A DNA stretch of 64,000 bases from assembly GCF_038561935.1 (NCBI RefSeq), contig NZ_CP102770.1:6386001-6450000 (forward strand), read 5' to 3'. Below, piece after piece: positions 25,572-36,660 of the stretch. Numbering within the stretch: position 1 is the first letter of the stretch; each line of letters begins with the position of its first letter. Below the pieces are notes generated by a model that had not been told where the DNA came from, did no database searches, and saw only the letters and a list, made by a program, of their open reading frames with translations. The DNA comes from Myxococcus stipitatus. GTDB lineage: Bacteria; Myxococcota; Myxococcia; Myxococcales; Myxococcaceae. The position numbers were made by a program, and so were the translations under genes.

Positions 25572-28310
25572 TCAGAGCACCTTCACCGCTTTGACCATGT
25601 CCGGGGCCAGCTCCTCGTGAGGGAGGATGGAGAACCCCTGCCGCTTGCTGATGTTCTGCATGGCCCGGTTCCCCGCGAGGATATCCGCGACGATTCGCTG
25701 CACACCCCACGCGCGCCCCACCTCCACCAGCCGCCGCAGCATCTCCGAGCCCAATCCCTGGTGCTGCACGGCATCGCTGATGAGGATGGCGAACTCCGCG
25801 TCCTGGGTGCCTCGCAGGCGCGTCAGTCGCCCGACGCCGAGCAGCTCTCCGCCCTTGCGCTCGGCCACCAGCGCCATCTCCCGCGCGTAGTCGTTGAAGC
25901 AGATGCGCGCCAGTCGCTCGTGCGCCACGCGGGTGCTCAGCTGCATCAGCCCCGCGTAGCGCATGAACACCGTCTGCTCGGAGAGCGTGCGGTGGAAGCG
26001 CTCCATCCGAGGCTCGTCCTCGGGGCGGATGGGGCGGAGGAGGAGCTCCTCTCCGTTCTTCAGCTGGAAGGGAGCCACGTACTGCTGCGGATACGGCTCG
26101 ATGGCGAGCTTCGGCAGCTCGGCTTCCGTCACGGTGGACGGATGGAGGACGACCCGAGCGTCCAGGGCCAGGAGCCGCTCTGATGAGGCCAGGAGCGGAT
26201 TGATGTCCACCTCCTTCACCCAGCACTGCTCGACCACCATCTGGCTGAAGCGCACGAGGAGCCGCTCCAGTTCCGGCAGGTCCACGGGCTTCGCGCCTCG
26301 CACGCCGCGCAGTGCCTGGAAGATGCGCGTCTGCTCCATCATCCTCCGCGCGAGCGTGGTGTTGAGCGGAGGGAGCCCGAGCGCCCGGTCCTTGAACACT
26401 TCCACCAGCGTGCCCCCCGCGCCAAACAGCAGCACGGGACCGAACTGCGGGTCCAGGCTGCTGCCCACGATGAGCTCCAGGCCGCTCAGCCGCACCATGG
26501 GCTGGACGGTGACGCCTTGAAATGCTTCGGGCTGGCCGAGCTCCACCAGGCGCTCGCGGATGCCTCGGAATGCGTGGCGCACGGCGTCCGCGTCCTGGAG
26601 GTTCAACCTCACGCCGCCCACGTCCGTCTTGTGCGTCACGGTGAAGGAGTGGAGCTTGAGGACCACGGGGTAGCCCAGGGCGTTGGCCTCGGACACCGCG
26701 GCGTCTTCGCTCGTGGCGAGCTTCGTCTCCACGGTGGGGATGCCGTAGGCGGACAGGAGCTGCTTGGACTCGTACTCCGTCAGCAGCGTGCGGCCTCGGG
26801 CTCGTGCCGCGTCCACCAGACGGCGCGCCGCGTCCCGGCCTCCGGTGGGCTCCTCCGTCAGCGTGGGAGTCTCATACAGGCCCGCCAGGTTGTACGAGTA
26901 GCGCCACATGTAATTGAAGATGCGCGCGGCCGTGTCGGGATAGCCGAAGGTGGGGATGCCCGCGTCGTTGAGGATGCGCTCTCCCGCGGCGACCTCGGAG
27001 CCGCCCATCCAGCTCGCCAGGACTGGCTTGCCGGGGAGCTTCGCGTAGGGCTTGAGCCTGTCCGCGGTCTGCGTCGGCTCCGTCATGTCCTGCGGGGTGA
27101 GGATGACCAGGAGCCCGTCACTTCCGGGGTCTCGGCCCGCGACCTCCAGCGCCTTCGCGTAGCGGTCCGGGTCGGCGTCGCCCAGGACGTCGACGGGATT
27201 GCCGTGGCTCCATTGGGGCGGCAGGAAGGTGTCCAGGGCGCGTCGTGTTTCGTCGCCGAGCACCGCGAGCTCGCCTCCGCCCGACACGAGCGCATCCGTG
27301 GCGAGGACACCGGGGCCGCCTGCGTTGGTGAGGACGGTGAGACGGCGTCCCGCGGGGCGGGGCTGCCTCGCCAGGGTCTCGGCCATGTAGAAGAGGTCGG
27401 AGATGGACTCGACGCGCAGCACGCCGGTGCGGCGGAACGCGGCGGTGAGGACCTCGTCGCTGCCCGTGAGCGTGCCTGTGTGGGACGCGGCGGCTTGCGC
27501 GGCCTGGGCCGTGCGGCCGGCCTTGATGACGATGATGGGCTTGGTGAGTGCGACCTCGCGTGCGGCGGAGAGGAAGGCGCGCGCGTCGCCGATGGACTCC
27601 ATGTAGAGGAGGATGGAGCGCGTCATCGGGTCGTCCGCGAGGTAGTCGATGAGGTCGCCCCACCCCACGTCGAGCATGGAGCCCACGGAGACGAAGGCGC
27701 TAAAGCCCACGGCCTCGCGAAGGCTCCAGTCGAGGATGGCGGTGAGCAGCGCGCCGCTCTGGCTGATGAAGGCCACGTTGCCTGGGCGCGCCATGGCTCC
27801 CGCGAAGGTCGCGTTGAAGCCCGTGGGGGGACGCATCACGCCCAGACAGTTGGGGCCGATGATGCGCATCCGCGCGGCCTGGGCAATCTGGAGGATTTCG
27901 CGCTCCAGACGTGCGCCGGCCTCACCGGTCTCCTTGAAGCCGGCGGAGATGATGATGGCGCCCTGGACACCGAGCTCCGCGCACTCGCGGATGACCTCGG
28001 GGACGACGGGCGCGGGGGTGACGACGACGGCGAGGTCGACGGGCTCGGGGAGCGAGCGGAGGGAAGGCCAGGCGCGGATGCCCAGGACATTGGGCCGCTT
28101 GGGATTGATGGGATAGACGGTGCCGCCGAAGGGATTGCTGATGAGGTTCCAGAGGACGGTGCGCCCCACGCTGCCAGGGCGCTCGCTGGCGCCGACCACG
28201 GCGACGGAGCGGGGCTTGAAGATGACGTCCAGCGGCTGCCGCGTGTGCTGCTGGTGCAGCACGTTGTAGGAAGGGTCCGACTTTCGGGGTCCGGGGGCGT
28301 GCGCGTCCAT
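25572..28310 (-). CDS. ADP-forming acyl-CoA synthetase-like protein fused to a GNAT domain (Pat/PatZ-like)
   Basis: A 912-residue fusion. Residues about 25-480 carry the CoA-binding and ligase domains of NDP-forming acyl-CoA synthetases ([37 protein letters not shown]). Residues 510-730 are an ATP-grasp-like domain ([33 protein letters not shown]), and the last 160 residues are a GNAT ([34 protein letters not shown]). This is the architecture of the protein lysine acetyltransferase Pat/YfiQ. The SHTG segment with H277 matches the phospho-histidine of active ADP-forming synthetases. As I recall, that residue is lost in the enterobacterial Pat enzymes. The protein may thus keep ligase activity, acetylate proteins, or both. 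ATG 28310 follows AGGGGC. Confidence 0.88.
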   Translation of the reverse strand: MDAHAPGPRKSDPSYNVLHQQHTRQPLDVIFKPRSVAVVGASERPGSVGRTVLWNLISNPFGGTVYPINPKRPNVLGIRAWPSLRSLPEPVDLAVVVTPAPVVPEVIRECAELGVQGAIIISAGFKETGEAGARLEREILQIAQAARMRIIGPNCLGVMRPPTGFNATFAGAMARPGNVAFISQSGALLTAILDWSLREAVGFSAFVSVGSMLDVGWGDLIDYLADDPMTRSILLYMESIGDARAFLSAAREVALTKPIIVIKAGRTAQAAQAAASHTGTLTGSDEVLTAAFRRTGVLRVESISDLFYMAETLARQPRPAGRRLTVLTNAGGPGVLATDALVSGGGELAVLGDETRRALDTFLPPQWSHGNPVDVLGDADPDRYAKALEVAGRDPGSDGLLVILTPQDMTEPTQTADRLKPYAKLPGKPVLASWMGGSEVAAGERILNDAGIPTFGYPDTAARIFNYMWRYSYNLAGLYETPTLTEEPTGGRDAARRLVDAARARGRTLLTEYESKQLLSAYGIPTVETKLATSEDAAVSEANALGYPVVLKLHSFTVTHKTDVGGVRLNLQDADAVRHAFRGIRERLVELGQPEAFQGVTVQPMVRLSGLELIVGSSLDPQFGPVLLFGAGGTLVEVFKDRALGLPPLNTTLARRMMEQTRIFQALRGVRGAKPVDLPELERLLVRFSQMVVEQCWVKEVDINPLLASSERLLALDARVVLHPSTVTEAELPKLAIEPYPQQYVAPFQLKNGEELLLRPIRPEDEPRMERFHRTLSEQTVFMRYAGLMQLSTRVAHERLARICFNDYAREMALVAERKGGELLGVGRLTRLRGTQDAEFAILISDAVQHQGLGSEMLRRLVEVGRAWGVQRIVADILAGNRAMQNISKRQGFSILPHEELAPDMVKAVKVL

Positions 28311-28401
28311 GGATGCCCCTGTTTGAGAACGGCGCGGACCTGCGCGCAAGACTCTTCACGGTGCAACCGTGAGGCAGCCGTCATCGGCGCGACATGGGGG
28401 C

Positions 28402-29124
28402 TCAGTCGAGCCCGACCTTCCCCTCGGACCAGTAGGCCTTCACCTTCTGCGTGGCGAAGGGGATGGGGCTCGTGCGGAGGCGGGCTCGCAGGGCCTGGAT
28501 GGACTGAGCGCGCCCCGTGAGCACCAGGTTCGCGCGTCCGTGCTGTTGCAGGGCGGTGCGCAGCTTCGACTCGACCTCGGCGAGGTGTGCGTCGCCTGGG
28601 AGTCTTTCCACGATGGATGCATCCGCCATGTCCAGCGCGGAGAGGACCGCGAGTGACTCGTTGGCGGAGGAGACCTCGAACACTCGAGAGATGTCCGTCG
28701 AGGGGACCTTCGCGCTCTTGAGGGTGTGGGCGACGGCGAAGGACGTCTCATCGCCGAAGAGGACGACAGGACCCTCGAGGGAGTCGAGCGCGAGGGAGTC
28801 GCGCGGGCCGAACAACTGGCAACGGTCACCCAGCTTGATGGTGCGGCCCCACTGGGCGCCGGGGCTGTTGCCATGCAGGTAGACGAGGAACTGCGTGGAC
28901 CCCAGCATCGGGTCCCAGACCAGCGGCGTGTATGTCCTCATGCCGATGCCTGGAAGGAAGACCTGGACCTTGTCTCCAGGAGACCACTCGACGTCTCGCA
29001 GGTCCTCGCCGCCGACTTCCATCCACCGGAAGTGGGGAGACAGCTCACGGACCCGCCCGACTCGGGCCTCCCGGAACAAGAAGCGTCCCAACATCCCGCC
29101 GAGGATTGCCTTTCCTGATGCCAT
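28402..29124 (-). CDS. Siderophore-interacting-type FAD-binding oxidoreductase
   Basis: A 240-residue protein resembling the ViuB/SIP family that reduces ferric siderophores using NAD(P)H through FAD. The FAD-binding barrel contains GIGMRTYTPL (the R-x-Y-T/S type flavin motif) and LYLHG-like strand FLVYLHGNSPGAQWG. The second half has VVLFGDETSFAVAHTLKSAK, the usual nucleotide-site segment. The ATG at 29124 was chosen because the N terminus MASGKAILGGMLGRFLFREA fits and further upstream codons look non-coding. It is the last gene with typical genome codon use before the low-GC stretch. Confidence 0.82.
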   Translation of the reverse strand: MASGKAILGGMLGRFLFREARVGRVRELSPHFRWMEVGGEDLRDVEWSPGDKVQVFLPGIGMRTYTPLVWDPMLGSTQFLVYLHGNSPGAQWGRTIKLGDRCQLFGPRDSLALDSLEGPVVLFGDETSFAVAHTLKSAKVPSTDISRVFEVSSANESLAVLSALDMADASIVERLPGDAHLAEVESKLRTALQQHGRANLVLTGRAQSIQALRARLRTSPIPFATQKVKAYWSEGKVGLD

Positions 29125-29237
29125 GACCCGCGCTCCTTCTGTGTCCTTCGTTGCGCGCCATTCTCCGCATCCCCGTGAGGAGGGGGATGAACACGTATGG
29201 CTCGCGCGTGAAGAAGTGTGAAGGCGCCAGGCATCCT

Positions 29238-29257
29238 GGGCCCTGGCCCCAGGGCCC
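29238..29257. other. Perfect 9-bp-stem hairpin in the 291-bp gap before the atypical region
   Basis: GGGCCCTGG, a 2-nt centre, then its exact reverse complement. It lies between the SIP gene start (29124) and the GIY-YIG-like gene stop (29416). It could end the minus-strand transcript from the atypical region, but no T-run follows on either strand. The rest of 29125-29415 holds no gene I can support; G+C falls along it. Confidence 0.4.
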
Positions 29258-29415
29258 GCACGGCTCGAACGGCCGACCATCATGCGCAAGTACGAGACCC
29301 ATCATGAGGCCGATTCCTAGGACAGAAATCTGGCCGCGCCCCACACCCGAATCGTAGGCGGAGTACATTGAGATGGATCGCAGTCCAAACAACTGACGCA
29401 CTCAGCGAGCCAATC

Positions 29416-29748
29416 CTATCTGTAGCCACATGGTGGTTTGTATTTGGTGCGAAGAGCCTTCTCGATTTCGAGGCGTCTGGCCTGTGGCAGCAAGCTCGTA
29501 GGAGTGTAATGGACCCCCACCCAGATATTCCCAGTTGTCGATGCCCGTTCCCACTCTGAGCGTCGGTCATGGCTTGCCAATCGAGTGTCGGCGGCCCCTG
29601 ACTGCCCAACATCCAGTACGCGCCATGAACCATTCTGATCCACATCCAATACGATGTACACTGCGGCTCGGTCGAGAACCTCCACAGACCCAAGGCGTTG
29701 GCAGGCAAACTGCAGCTCCTCGACCATTATTTGGACAGGGCCTCCCAT
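29416..29748 (-). CDS. Small GIY-YIG-nuclease-like protein
   Basis: A 110-residue protein. The pair of segments AVYIVLDVDQ and LDVGQSG, the RLASHDR segment, EIEKALR and the C-terminal PPCG resemble the GIY strand, YIG strand, catalytic Arg/His region and metal-binding Glu of the GIY-YIG fold. The match is distant because the first motif reads VYI and the second DVG. GGGAGGGAGAG a few bases before the ATG at 29748 is a near-ideal ribosome-binding site and decides the start. G+C is clearly below that of the flanking core genes, and rare codons (ATA, AGT, TAT) occur. It may be a stand-alone nuclease of a mobile cargo unit; that is inference. Confidence 0.6.
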   Translation of the reverse strand: MGGPVQIMVEELQFACQRLGSVEVLDRAAVYIVLDVDQNGSWRVLDVGQSGAADTRLASHDRRSEWERASTTGNIWVGVHYTPTSLLPQARRLEIEKALRTKYKPPCGYR

Positions 29749-29874
29749 CAGCTCTCCCTCCCGTTTGCGTGCATGCCTGGATGTGACTGCACGCAGTGTG
29801 AAGATCTATATTACCCTACGGTATGGGGTGGTTCGAATTCGTGGCTAGGCCTGTTCTCGGATGAAGGTCTTTTT

Positions 29875-30579
29875 CTACTCCACCTTCAGAGCAGACGCGT
29901 GAACCCACCCCCTGTGCTTCTTGCCTGTGGTCGTCTCCACTTCGTAGCGGACACCCACGATTCCGAAGTCTGCTTGGTCGACAATGAGCACAGGCGTGCT
30001 TGGACTGAGCCTCGCCAGGATATCCTCATCGAGCCACCGGTTTGCTTTGCTGGACAGAGCTACCGTCTTCGCGACTCCCGGCATGCTCAGTACAAGGATT
30101 GCCCGCGTTCCGACGGAAAGCGGCTTCCTCTCCTGGAAGTAGCTGTCTGCGAACGTAAAATGGACCCGCCACTTCGACAATGGGACATCCTTGCTGGCCT
30201 CGCTCCACTTCCCGCCCGGGGCGAAGTCTGCCGACGCAGCATCGAATGCCCCATCCGTCTTCGTGGAACTGTATGCCAAGACGCTCACGGCACCGTATTG
30301 CACAGGTCCTGATTCGTAGGCCCGCAGAAGGGCGTGGCGCAGGTTCGCTTCGAGTTCCATGCGCGAGAGCCCGCTCGGCACAGTCACTCGCATGGAGAGT
30401 CGGGGAGTCCCAGTGAAATCAAATCGCTCCGTGCTCGCAACGGTGTACTTCGGCATGAAGTCCGTGCCAACACCCAGCACGTCAGCAGCCGTGCGAGTTG
30501 GGGCTTCGGGCTCTTTCGGAGGCGGGCTGCTGCACGCGGTGAAGAGGAGAAAGAACATCGCCACTATCCATCGAATCAT
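29875..30579 (-). CDS. Lipoprotein with C-terminal SH3-like segment
   Basis: A 234-residue predicted lipoprotein with signal MIRWIVAMFFLLFTAC and lipobox Cys16. The middle part contains RLSMRVTVPSGLSRMELEAN and ADFAPGGKWSEASKDVPL, reminiscent of a small conserved family (possibly DUF4875; low certainty). The C terminus GIVGVRYEVETTTGKKHRG then GWVHASAL looks like an SH3-type strand set. AAGGTGGG stands before the ATG at 30579. G+C is lower than in core genes. It is divergent from the toxin-like lipoprotein gene with about 125 bp between starts, which could be a shared regulatory region. Role unknown. Confidence 0.72.
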   Translation of the reverse strand: MIRWIVAMFFLLFTACSSPPPKEPEAPTRTAADVLGVGTDFMPKYTVASTERFDFTGTPRLSMRVTVPSGLSRMELEANLRHALLRAYESGPVQYGAVSVLAYSSTKTDGAFDAASADFAPGGKWSEASKDVPLSKWRVHFTFADSYFQERKPLSVGTRAILVLSMPGVAKTVALSSKANRWLDEDILARLSPSTPVLIVDQADFGIVGVRYEVETTTGKKHRGWVHASALKVE

Positions 30580-30705
30580 TGCGCACCCACCTTTTTGGCC
30601 AACGTGTCGTTTGGTGCACCGATAGACCGGCAGCGTATCGATTGTCGAGTGTTAGCCGTAAGACAAAGCGAAGCGAGAGGCTCTGCCATGCTTGGCCTGG
30701 GGTGC

Positions 30706-31392
30706 ATGCTCCGCGGCCCAATGAACATCCTCAGACTTGTTTGGTTTTCGGTGCTGCTCGTGACATGGCCAGCCTGCTTAACGGCAGGCAAGCCGATGAT
30801 GCAGCAAGCCTGGGAAGCGGCTGAGCTCGAGTGCGACGTCCCGCTCGAGGATGAATGCGTAACGCTCCTGTGTCTCGGTGACGAATGCGGCTTCTACCGC
30901 TGCGACGAGGACGTCGGCCACATTGAGCTGACACGCTTCCCTCCGGCACGGCCACCTGCGGCTGCTGCCGCGCCAGGCTCTGGCCCGCGGCGGAATTGGG
31001 GCGGGGCACAGCACCTCCCCAAGGGTGCGGTGATGACATTCCCCAACTGGAATGGAGCTCCCGAGAGGATCATCCCGCCATCACACCAACTCCCTCCTGG
31101 GCGATGGGAGAAGCATCACATCTTTCCGCAGGCGGAGGATCTTCGGCTCTGGTTCGAGGGGCAAGGAGTGAAGATTCATAACTACACGCTCCCACTTCCA
31201 TACGCAGTACATCGGCGGATTCACGAGGTGGGAGGGCAAGGCGGAGAGTGGAACAAGGCTTGGCGCCAGTACAAGAACACCAACCCGAAGGCCTCCCCGG
31301 AAGAGATCTTCAAGCATGCCGGTGAACTCATCTACCGGTTTCAACTCCTCGGTGGCCCCATTCAGTCGTACTATTCGCAGCCAGGAACATGA
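30706..31392 (+). CDS. TIGR02269/DUF2380-type lipoprotein, candidate contact-transferred toxin
   Basis: A 228-residue predicted lipoprotein (signal ending WPAC, lipobox Cys24) with a Cys-rich stretch (LECDVPLEDECVTLLCLGDE), a Pro/Ala hinge (TRFPPARPPAAAAAPG) and a compact C-terminal domain from about residue 130. That domain begins WEKHHIFPQ (H137, H138) and carries further histidines (H158, H169, H173), arranged like an HNH/His-Me nuclease. This matches my memory of the myxobacterial TIGR02269/DUF2380 lipoproteins. Kin-discrimination toxins of the SitA type in Myxococcus xanthus have the same plan, so this is a candidate polymorphic toxin; activity is inferred. ATGs at 30688 and 30721 are alternative starts. 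The double-CXXCG gene follows after 7 bp as possible immunity partner. Confidence 0.75.
   Translation: MLRGPMNILRLVWFSVLLVTWPACLTAGKPMMQQAWEAAELECDVPLEDECVTLLCLGDECGFYRCDEDVGHIELTRFPPARPPAAAAAPGSGPRRNWGGAQHLPKGAVMTFPNWNGAPERIIPPSHQLPPGRWEKHHIFPQAEDLRLWFEGQGVKIHNYTLPLPYAVHRRIHEVGGQGGEWNKAWRQYKNTNPKASPEEIFKHAGELIYRFQLLGGPIQSYYSQPGT
30914..31033 (+). repeat. Inverted repeat copy A (inside the lipoprotein toxin gene)
   Basis: About 120 bp encoding the hinge from VGHIELTRF to LPKGAV. It matches the reverse complement of 32192-32310 at roughly 80% identity by hand alignment, with one 3-base deletion in the other copy. The two copies flank the double-CXXCG gene. Confidence 0.8.
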
Positions 31393-31399
31393 ACGCGAA

Positions 31400-32167
31400 A
31401 TGGGCCGATTCTTCTGGTTGCAAGAGGACGAAGGTGTCGCAGCCTCGTATGGTGGGACCCTCAACGCGGGCCACAGGTGGGGGCTTCCTGGGCTGTTGAA
31501 CTGCCCATCCTGCTCGAAAACATGGGCGGGAAGCGGCAGCTATTTCCCCGGGGTCAACCTCATGGCGCTGGGGGATGCTGAGCGCGAGTTCCGGAAGGCG
31601 AGGCCAGAGCCTCTTGCGGAGTTCCTACGTCTGCGCGAACTCGTCGTTCCGCTCGCCCCACCACGTGCTGCTCTCCAGCCGGGGTCACGCCTTGGGCCGC
31701 TCGTTGGGAAGTGCAGAGGGCGATTCCCTGACTTTGCCTGGCTCGGTGACATCCTGCTGGCCCAGCCTCATGTCATAGGGGGGCTCCAAGAGCGAGGTGT
31801 CCGCGAGGTAGAGGCCTTTCCAACGGCACTGCTCGCTCGGCCAGGGGCGCAGTCTGATCTTCTTGAGGTTCAGCTGGCTCACCATGGCCAACTTCACGCG
31901 GACTGCATTCCGGAGAGCGTCGCCCCGCCCTGCAAGGCGTGCGGATGGTTCGGACTCCGGCGGCCCGATGAGCCCGTTCTGGATGCAAGCACCCTACCCT
32001 CGGGCTTGGACCTGTTCCGATTGGGGAACTTCGAGACGATGGTCATCTGCACCGAAAGATTCCTCGATGCGGTGAGCAGCATCGAGGGCGACGGACTCAC
32101 ATGGCGCGAACTTCCTGTGCGAGCAGGGAGGGTGAACCCGGGCGCGGCAAGGGGGGGCGGCGAATGA
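31400..32167 (+). CDS. Double-CXXCG-motif family protein, candidate immunity protein
   Basis: A 255-residue soluble protein with no signal peptide and two CXXC knuckles: C35-P-S-C38 near the N terminus and C178-K-A-C181-G in the second half, a likely zinc site. This is the layout of the Myxococcus paralogous family of double-CXXCG proteins (Gmx_para_CXXCG), which lack a proven biochemical role. The first knuckle reads CPSCS rather than CXXCG. The start ATG at 31400 lies 7 bp after the TGA of the toxin-like lipoprotein; its ribosome-binding site is weak, suggesting coupled translation. Cytoplasmic location next to an exported toxin candidate fits an immunity function, but this is inference from gene order. 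Confidence 0.78.
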   Translation: MGRFFWLQEDEGVAASYGGTLNAGHRWGLPGLLNCPSCSKTWAGSGSYFPGVNLMALGDAEREFRKARPEPLAEFLRLRELVVPLAPPRAALQPGSRLGPLVGKCRGRFPDFAWLGDILLAQPHVIGGLQERGVREVEAFPTALLARPGAQSDLLEVQLAHHGQLHADCIPESVAPPCKACGWFGLRRPDEPVLDASTLPSGLDLFRLGNFETMVICTERFLDAVSSIEGDGLTWRELPVRAGRVNPGAARGGGE

Positions 32168-32191
32168 GGCGTCTCGGTTCCTTGGGGCGAT

Positions 32192-32310
32192 ATCACCGCG
32201 CCCTTGGGAAGGTGCTGAGCCCCCCAGTTCCGCCGCGGGCCAGCACCCGGTGCGACAGCGGCCGCAGGTGGGCGGGCCGGAGGAAACCGAGTCAACTCTA
32301 CGTGCCCGAT
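32192..32310 (-). pseudogene. Truncated, inverted fragment of a second TIGR02269-type lipoprotein gene
   Basis: Read on the minus strand, the fragment encodes IGHVELTRFPPARPPAA, then APGAGPRRNWG and AQHLPKGAV, closely matching the hinge of the lipoprotein at 30706-31392. Upstream codons contain stops, and downstream the match ends abruptly 25 bp from the end of the double-CXXCG gene, so signal peptide and toxin domain are both missing. It is the remnant of another toxin gene, brought into inverse orientation by recombination. The remaining 125 bp up to the kinase gene hold nothing I can recognise. Confidence 0.7.
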
Positions 32311-32435
32311 GGCACATCACATCCATCTACAGACAACAACCCGTCTCGAGCTTGACTGCGTATCTGAATCCTTACGCAGACCTTGGATGCACCGAGGCAC
32401 CGGCCAAACCCAACCTCCGGCACGAGCCCTGCGCC

Positions 32436-35585
<3,150 letters not shown>

Positions 35586-35680
35586 TTCGGGGGATGTTCG
35601 CTTACCCCTGGAGCCACCTCAAAGAACTTTGGGACGCGGCCCCTGCCCATGCCCGCGTCCCTTTGAACGCAGGGGGCGGA

Positions 35681-36580
35681 CTATGCCGCCGTCGTGCGCG
35701 CCTGCTCCAGTGCGGGCACCAGGACTTCCTTCGCCCACCAAGCGAGCGTCGTGGTGGTGGTCGTCTCCGGGGACCTCGCCTCGAGGGGGTCCATGCGCCC
35801 CTCCAGCACGGCCTGATACATCTCGGCGAGCATGTCCACCAGGAACCCTGGCACCCCCGCGCCCAGCATCCCCTTGCGCGCGTCCGCCAGTGACACCTGG
35901 ACGTAGCGCACCGGGCGCCCCAGCACCTCCGTGAGGAGCTTCTCCACGTCCGTGTACGCCAGCGACTGCGGCCCGTGGATGCCCAGGTACCGGTGCCCCT
36001 TCCACGCGCTGTCTCGCAACACCTCCGCCGCCTTGCGCGCGATGTCCGCCGTCGCGACGAACGGCAGCTTCCGGTCCGCGGGGATGGGCAGATAGATGGC
36101 GCCCGCGCCCGCCAGCGCCGGCACCTCCCTCAGCAGGTTCTCCATGAAGTAGCCCGGCCGCAGAATCGTCACGTCGGACACGGCCGCCTTGAACGCCTCC
36201 TCCACCGCGAGCAGCCCACCCACCGGGCCCGTCCCCCGCCCCGACTGCGCGCCAATGCTCGACAGCACCACCACCCGCGCGACGCCGTGCGCCTTCGCCT
36301 TGCTCGCCGCCAACCTCGCCAGGCCCTCCGACCACTCGATGAAATCCGGACGCGCCGGCGGCGGCGTCAGCCAGAAGACCGCCTTCGCTCCCGAGAATGC
36401 ACGGTCCAACACCGCCGCGTCATCCGTCGACCCCACCACCACCTTCGCGCCTCGCTTCACCAGCTCCGCCACCTTCTCCTCACTCCGGCTGATGACGGTG
36501 AGCGACTCCCCCGCCTCCAGCAACCGCAGCGCGAGATTCCTGCCAATGTTTCCATTCGGGGTGTTGATGACGATGTGCAT
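35681..36580 (-). CDS. NmrA-like NAD(P)-binding protein
   Basis: A 299-residue Rossmann-fold protein of the atypical SDR/NmrA group. The dinucleotide loop is NTPNGNIGRNLALRLLEAG (G-x-x-G type), followed by VISRSEEKVAEL for cofactor choice and VVVLSSIGAQSGRGTG. No YxxxK catalytic pair is evident, as in other NmrA-like sensors and quinone reductases. The LPFVATADIARKAAEVL and YTDVEKLLTEVLGRPVRYV segments fit the family. ATG at 36580 was chosen because MHIVINTPNGNIG begins the first strand. It is divergent from a LysR-type regulator, which likely controls it through the dyad at 36643-36655. Confidence 0.88.
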   Translation of the reverse strand: MHIVINTPNGNIGRNLALRLLEAGESLTVISRSEEKVAELVKRGAKVVVGSTDDAAVLDRAFSGAKAVFWLTPPPARPDFIEWSEGLARLAASKAKAHGVARVVVLSSIGAQSGRGTGPVGGLLAVEEAFKAAVSDVTILRPGYFMENLLREVPALAGAGAIYLPIPADRKLPFVATADIARKAAEVLRDSAWKGHRYLGIHGPQSLAYTDVEKLLTEVLGRPVRYVQVSLADARKGMLGAGVPGFLVDMLAEMYQAVLEGRMDPLEARSPETTTTTTLAWWAKEVLVPALEQARTTAA

Positions 36581-36642
36581 GGACGCCTCCAACGACTTCG
36601 AGATGGCGTCAAGGTGCTCCCATTCCAAACATGCGGCGACTG

Positions 36643-36655
36643 CATGTTAGACATG
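36643..36655. promoter_or_regulatory. Perfect dyad in the nmrA-like/lysR intergenic region
   Basis: CATGT-TAG-ACATG is a perfect 5-bp inverted repeat with a 3-bp centre, sitting 5 bp before the lysR ATG and 62 bp before the nmrA-like start. LysR-type regulators bind T-N11-A dyads of this size. It is the natural operator for both genes; unproved. Confidence 0.5.
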
Positions 36656-36660
36656 GCGCC

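Noticed and set aside
29829-29839. GGTTCGAATTC resembling a tRNA T-loop in the atypical region
   Set aside because: The flanking bases do not form a T stem and no cloverleaf can be drawn.
31894-32326. Minus-strand open frames of 110-133 codons overlapping the end of the double-CXXCG gene
   Set aside because: Only the part at 32192-32310 has coding similarity (to the toxin hinge); the rest is antisense of the double-CXXCG gene, so it is recorded as a gene fragment, not a gene.
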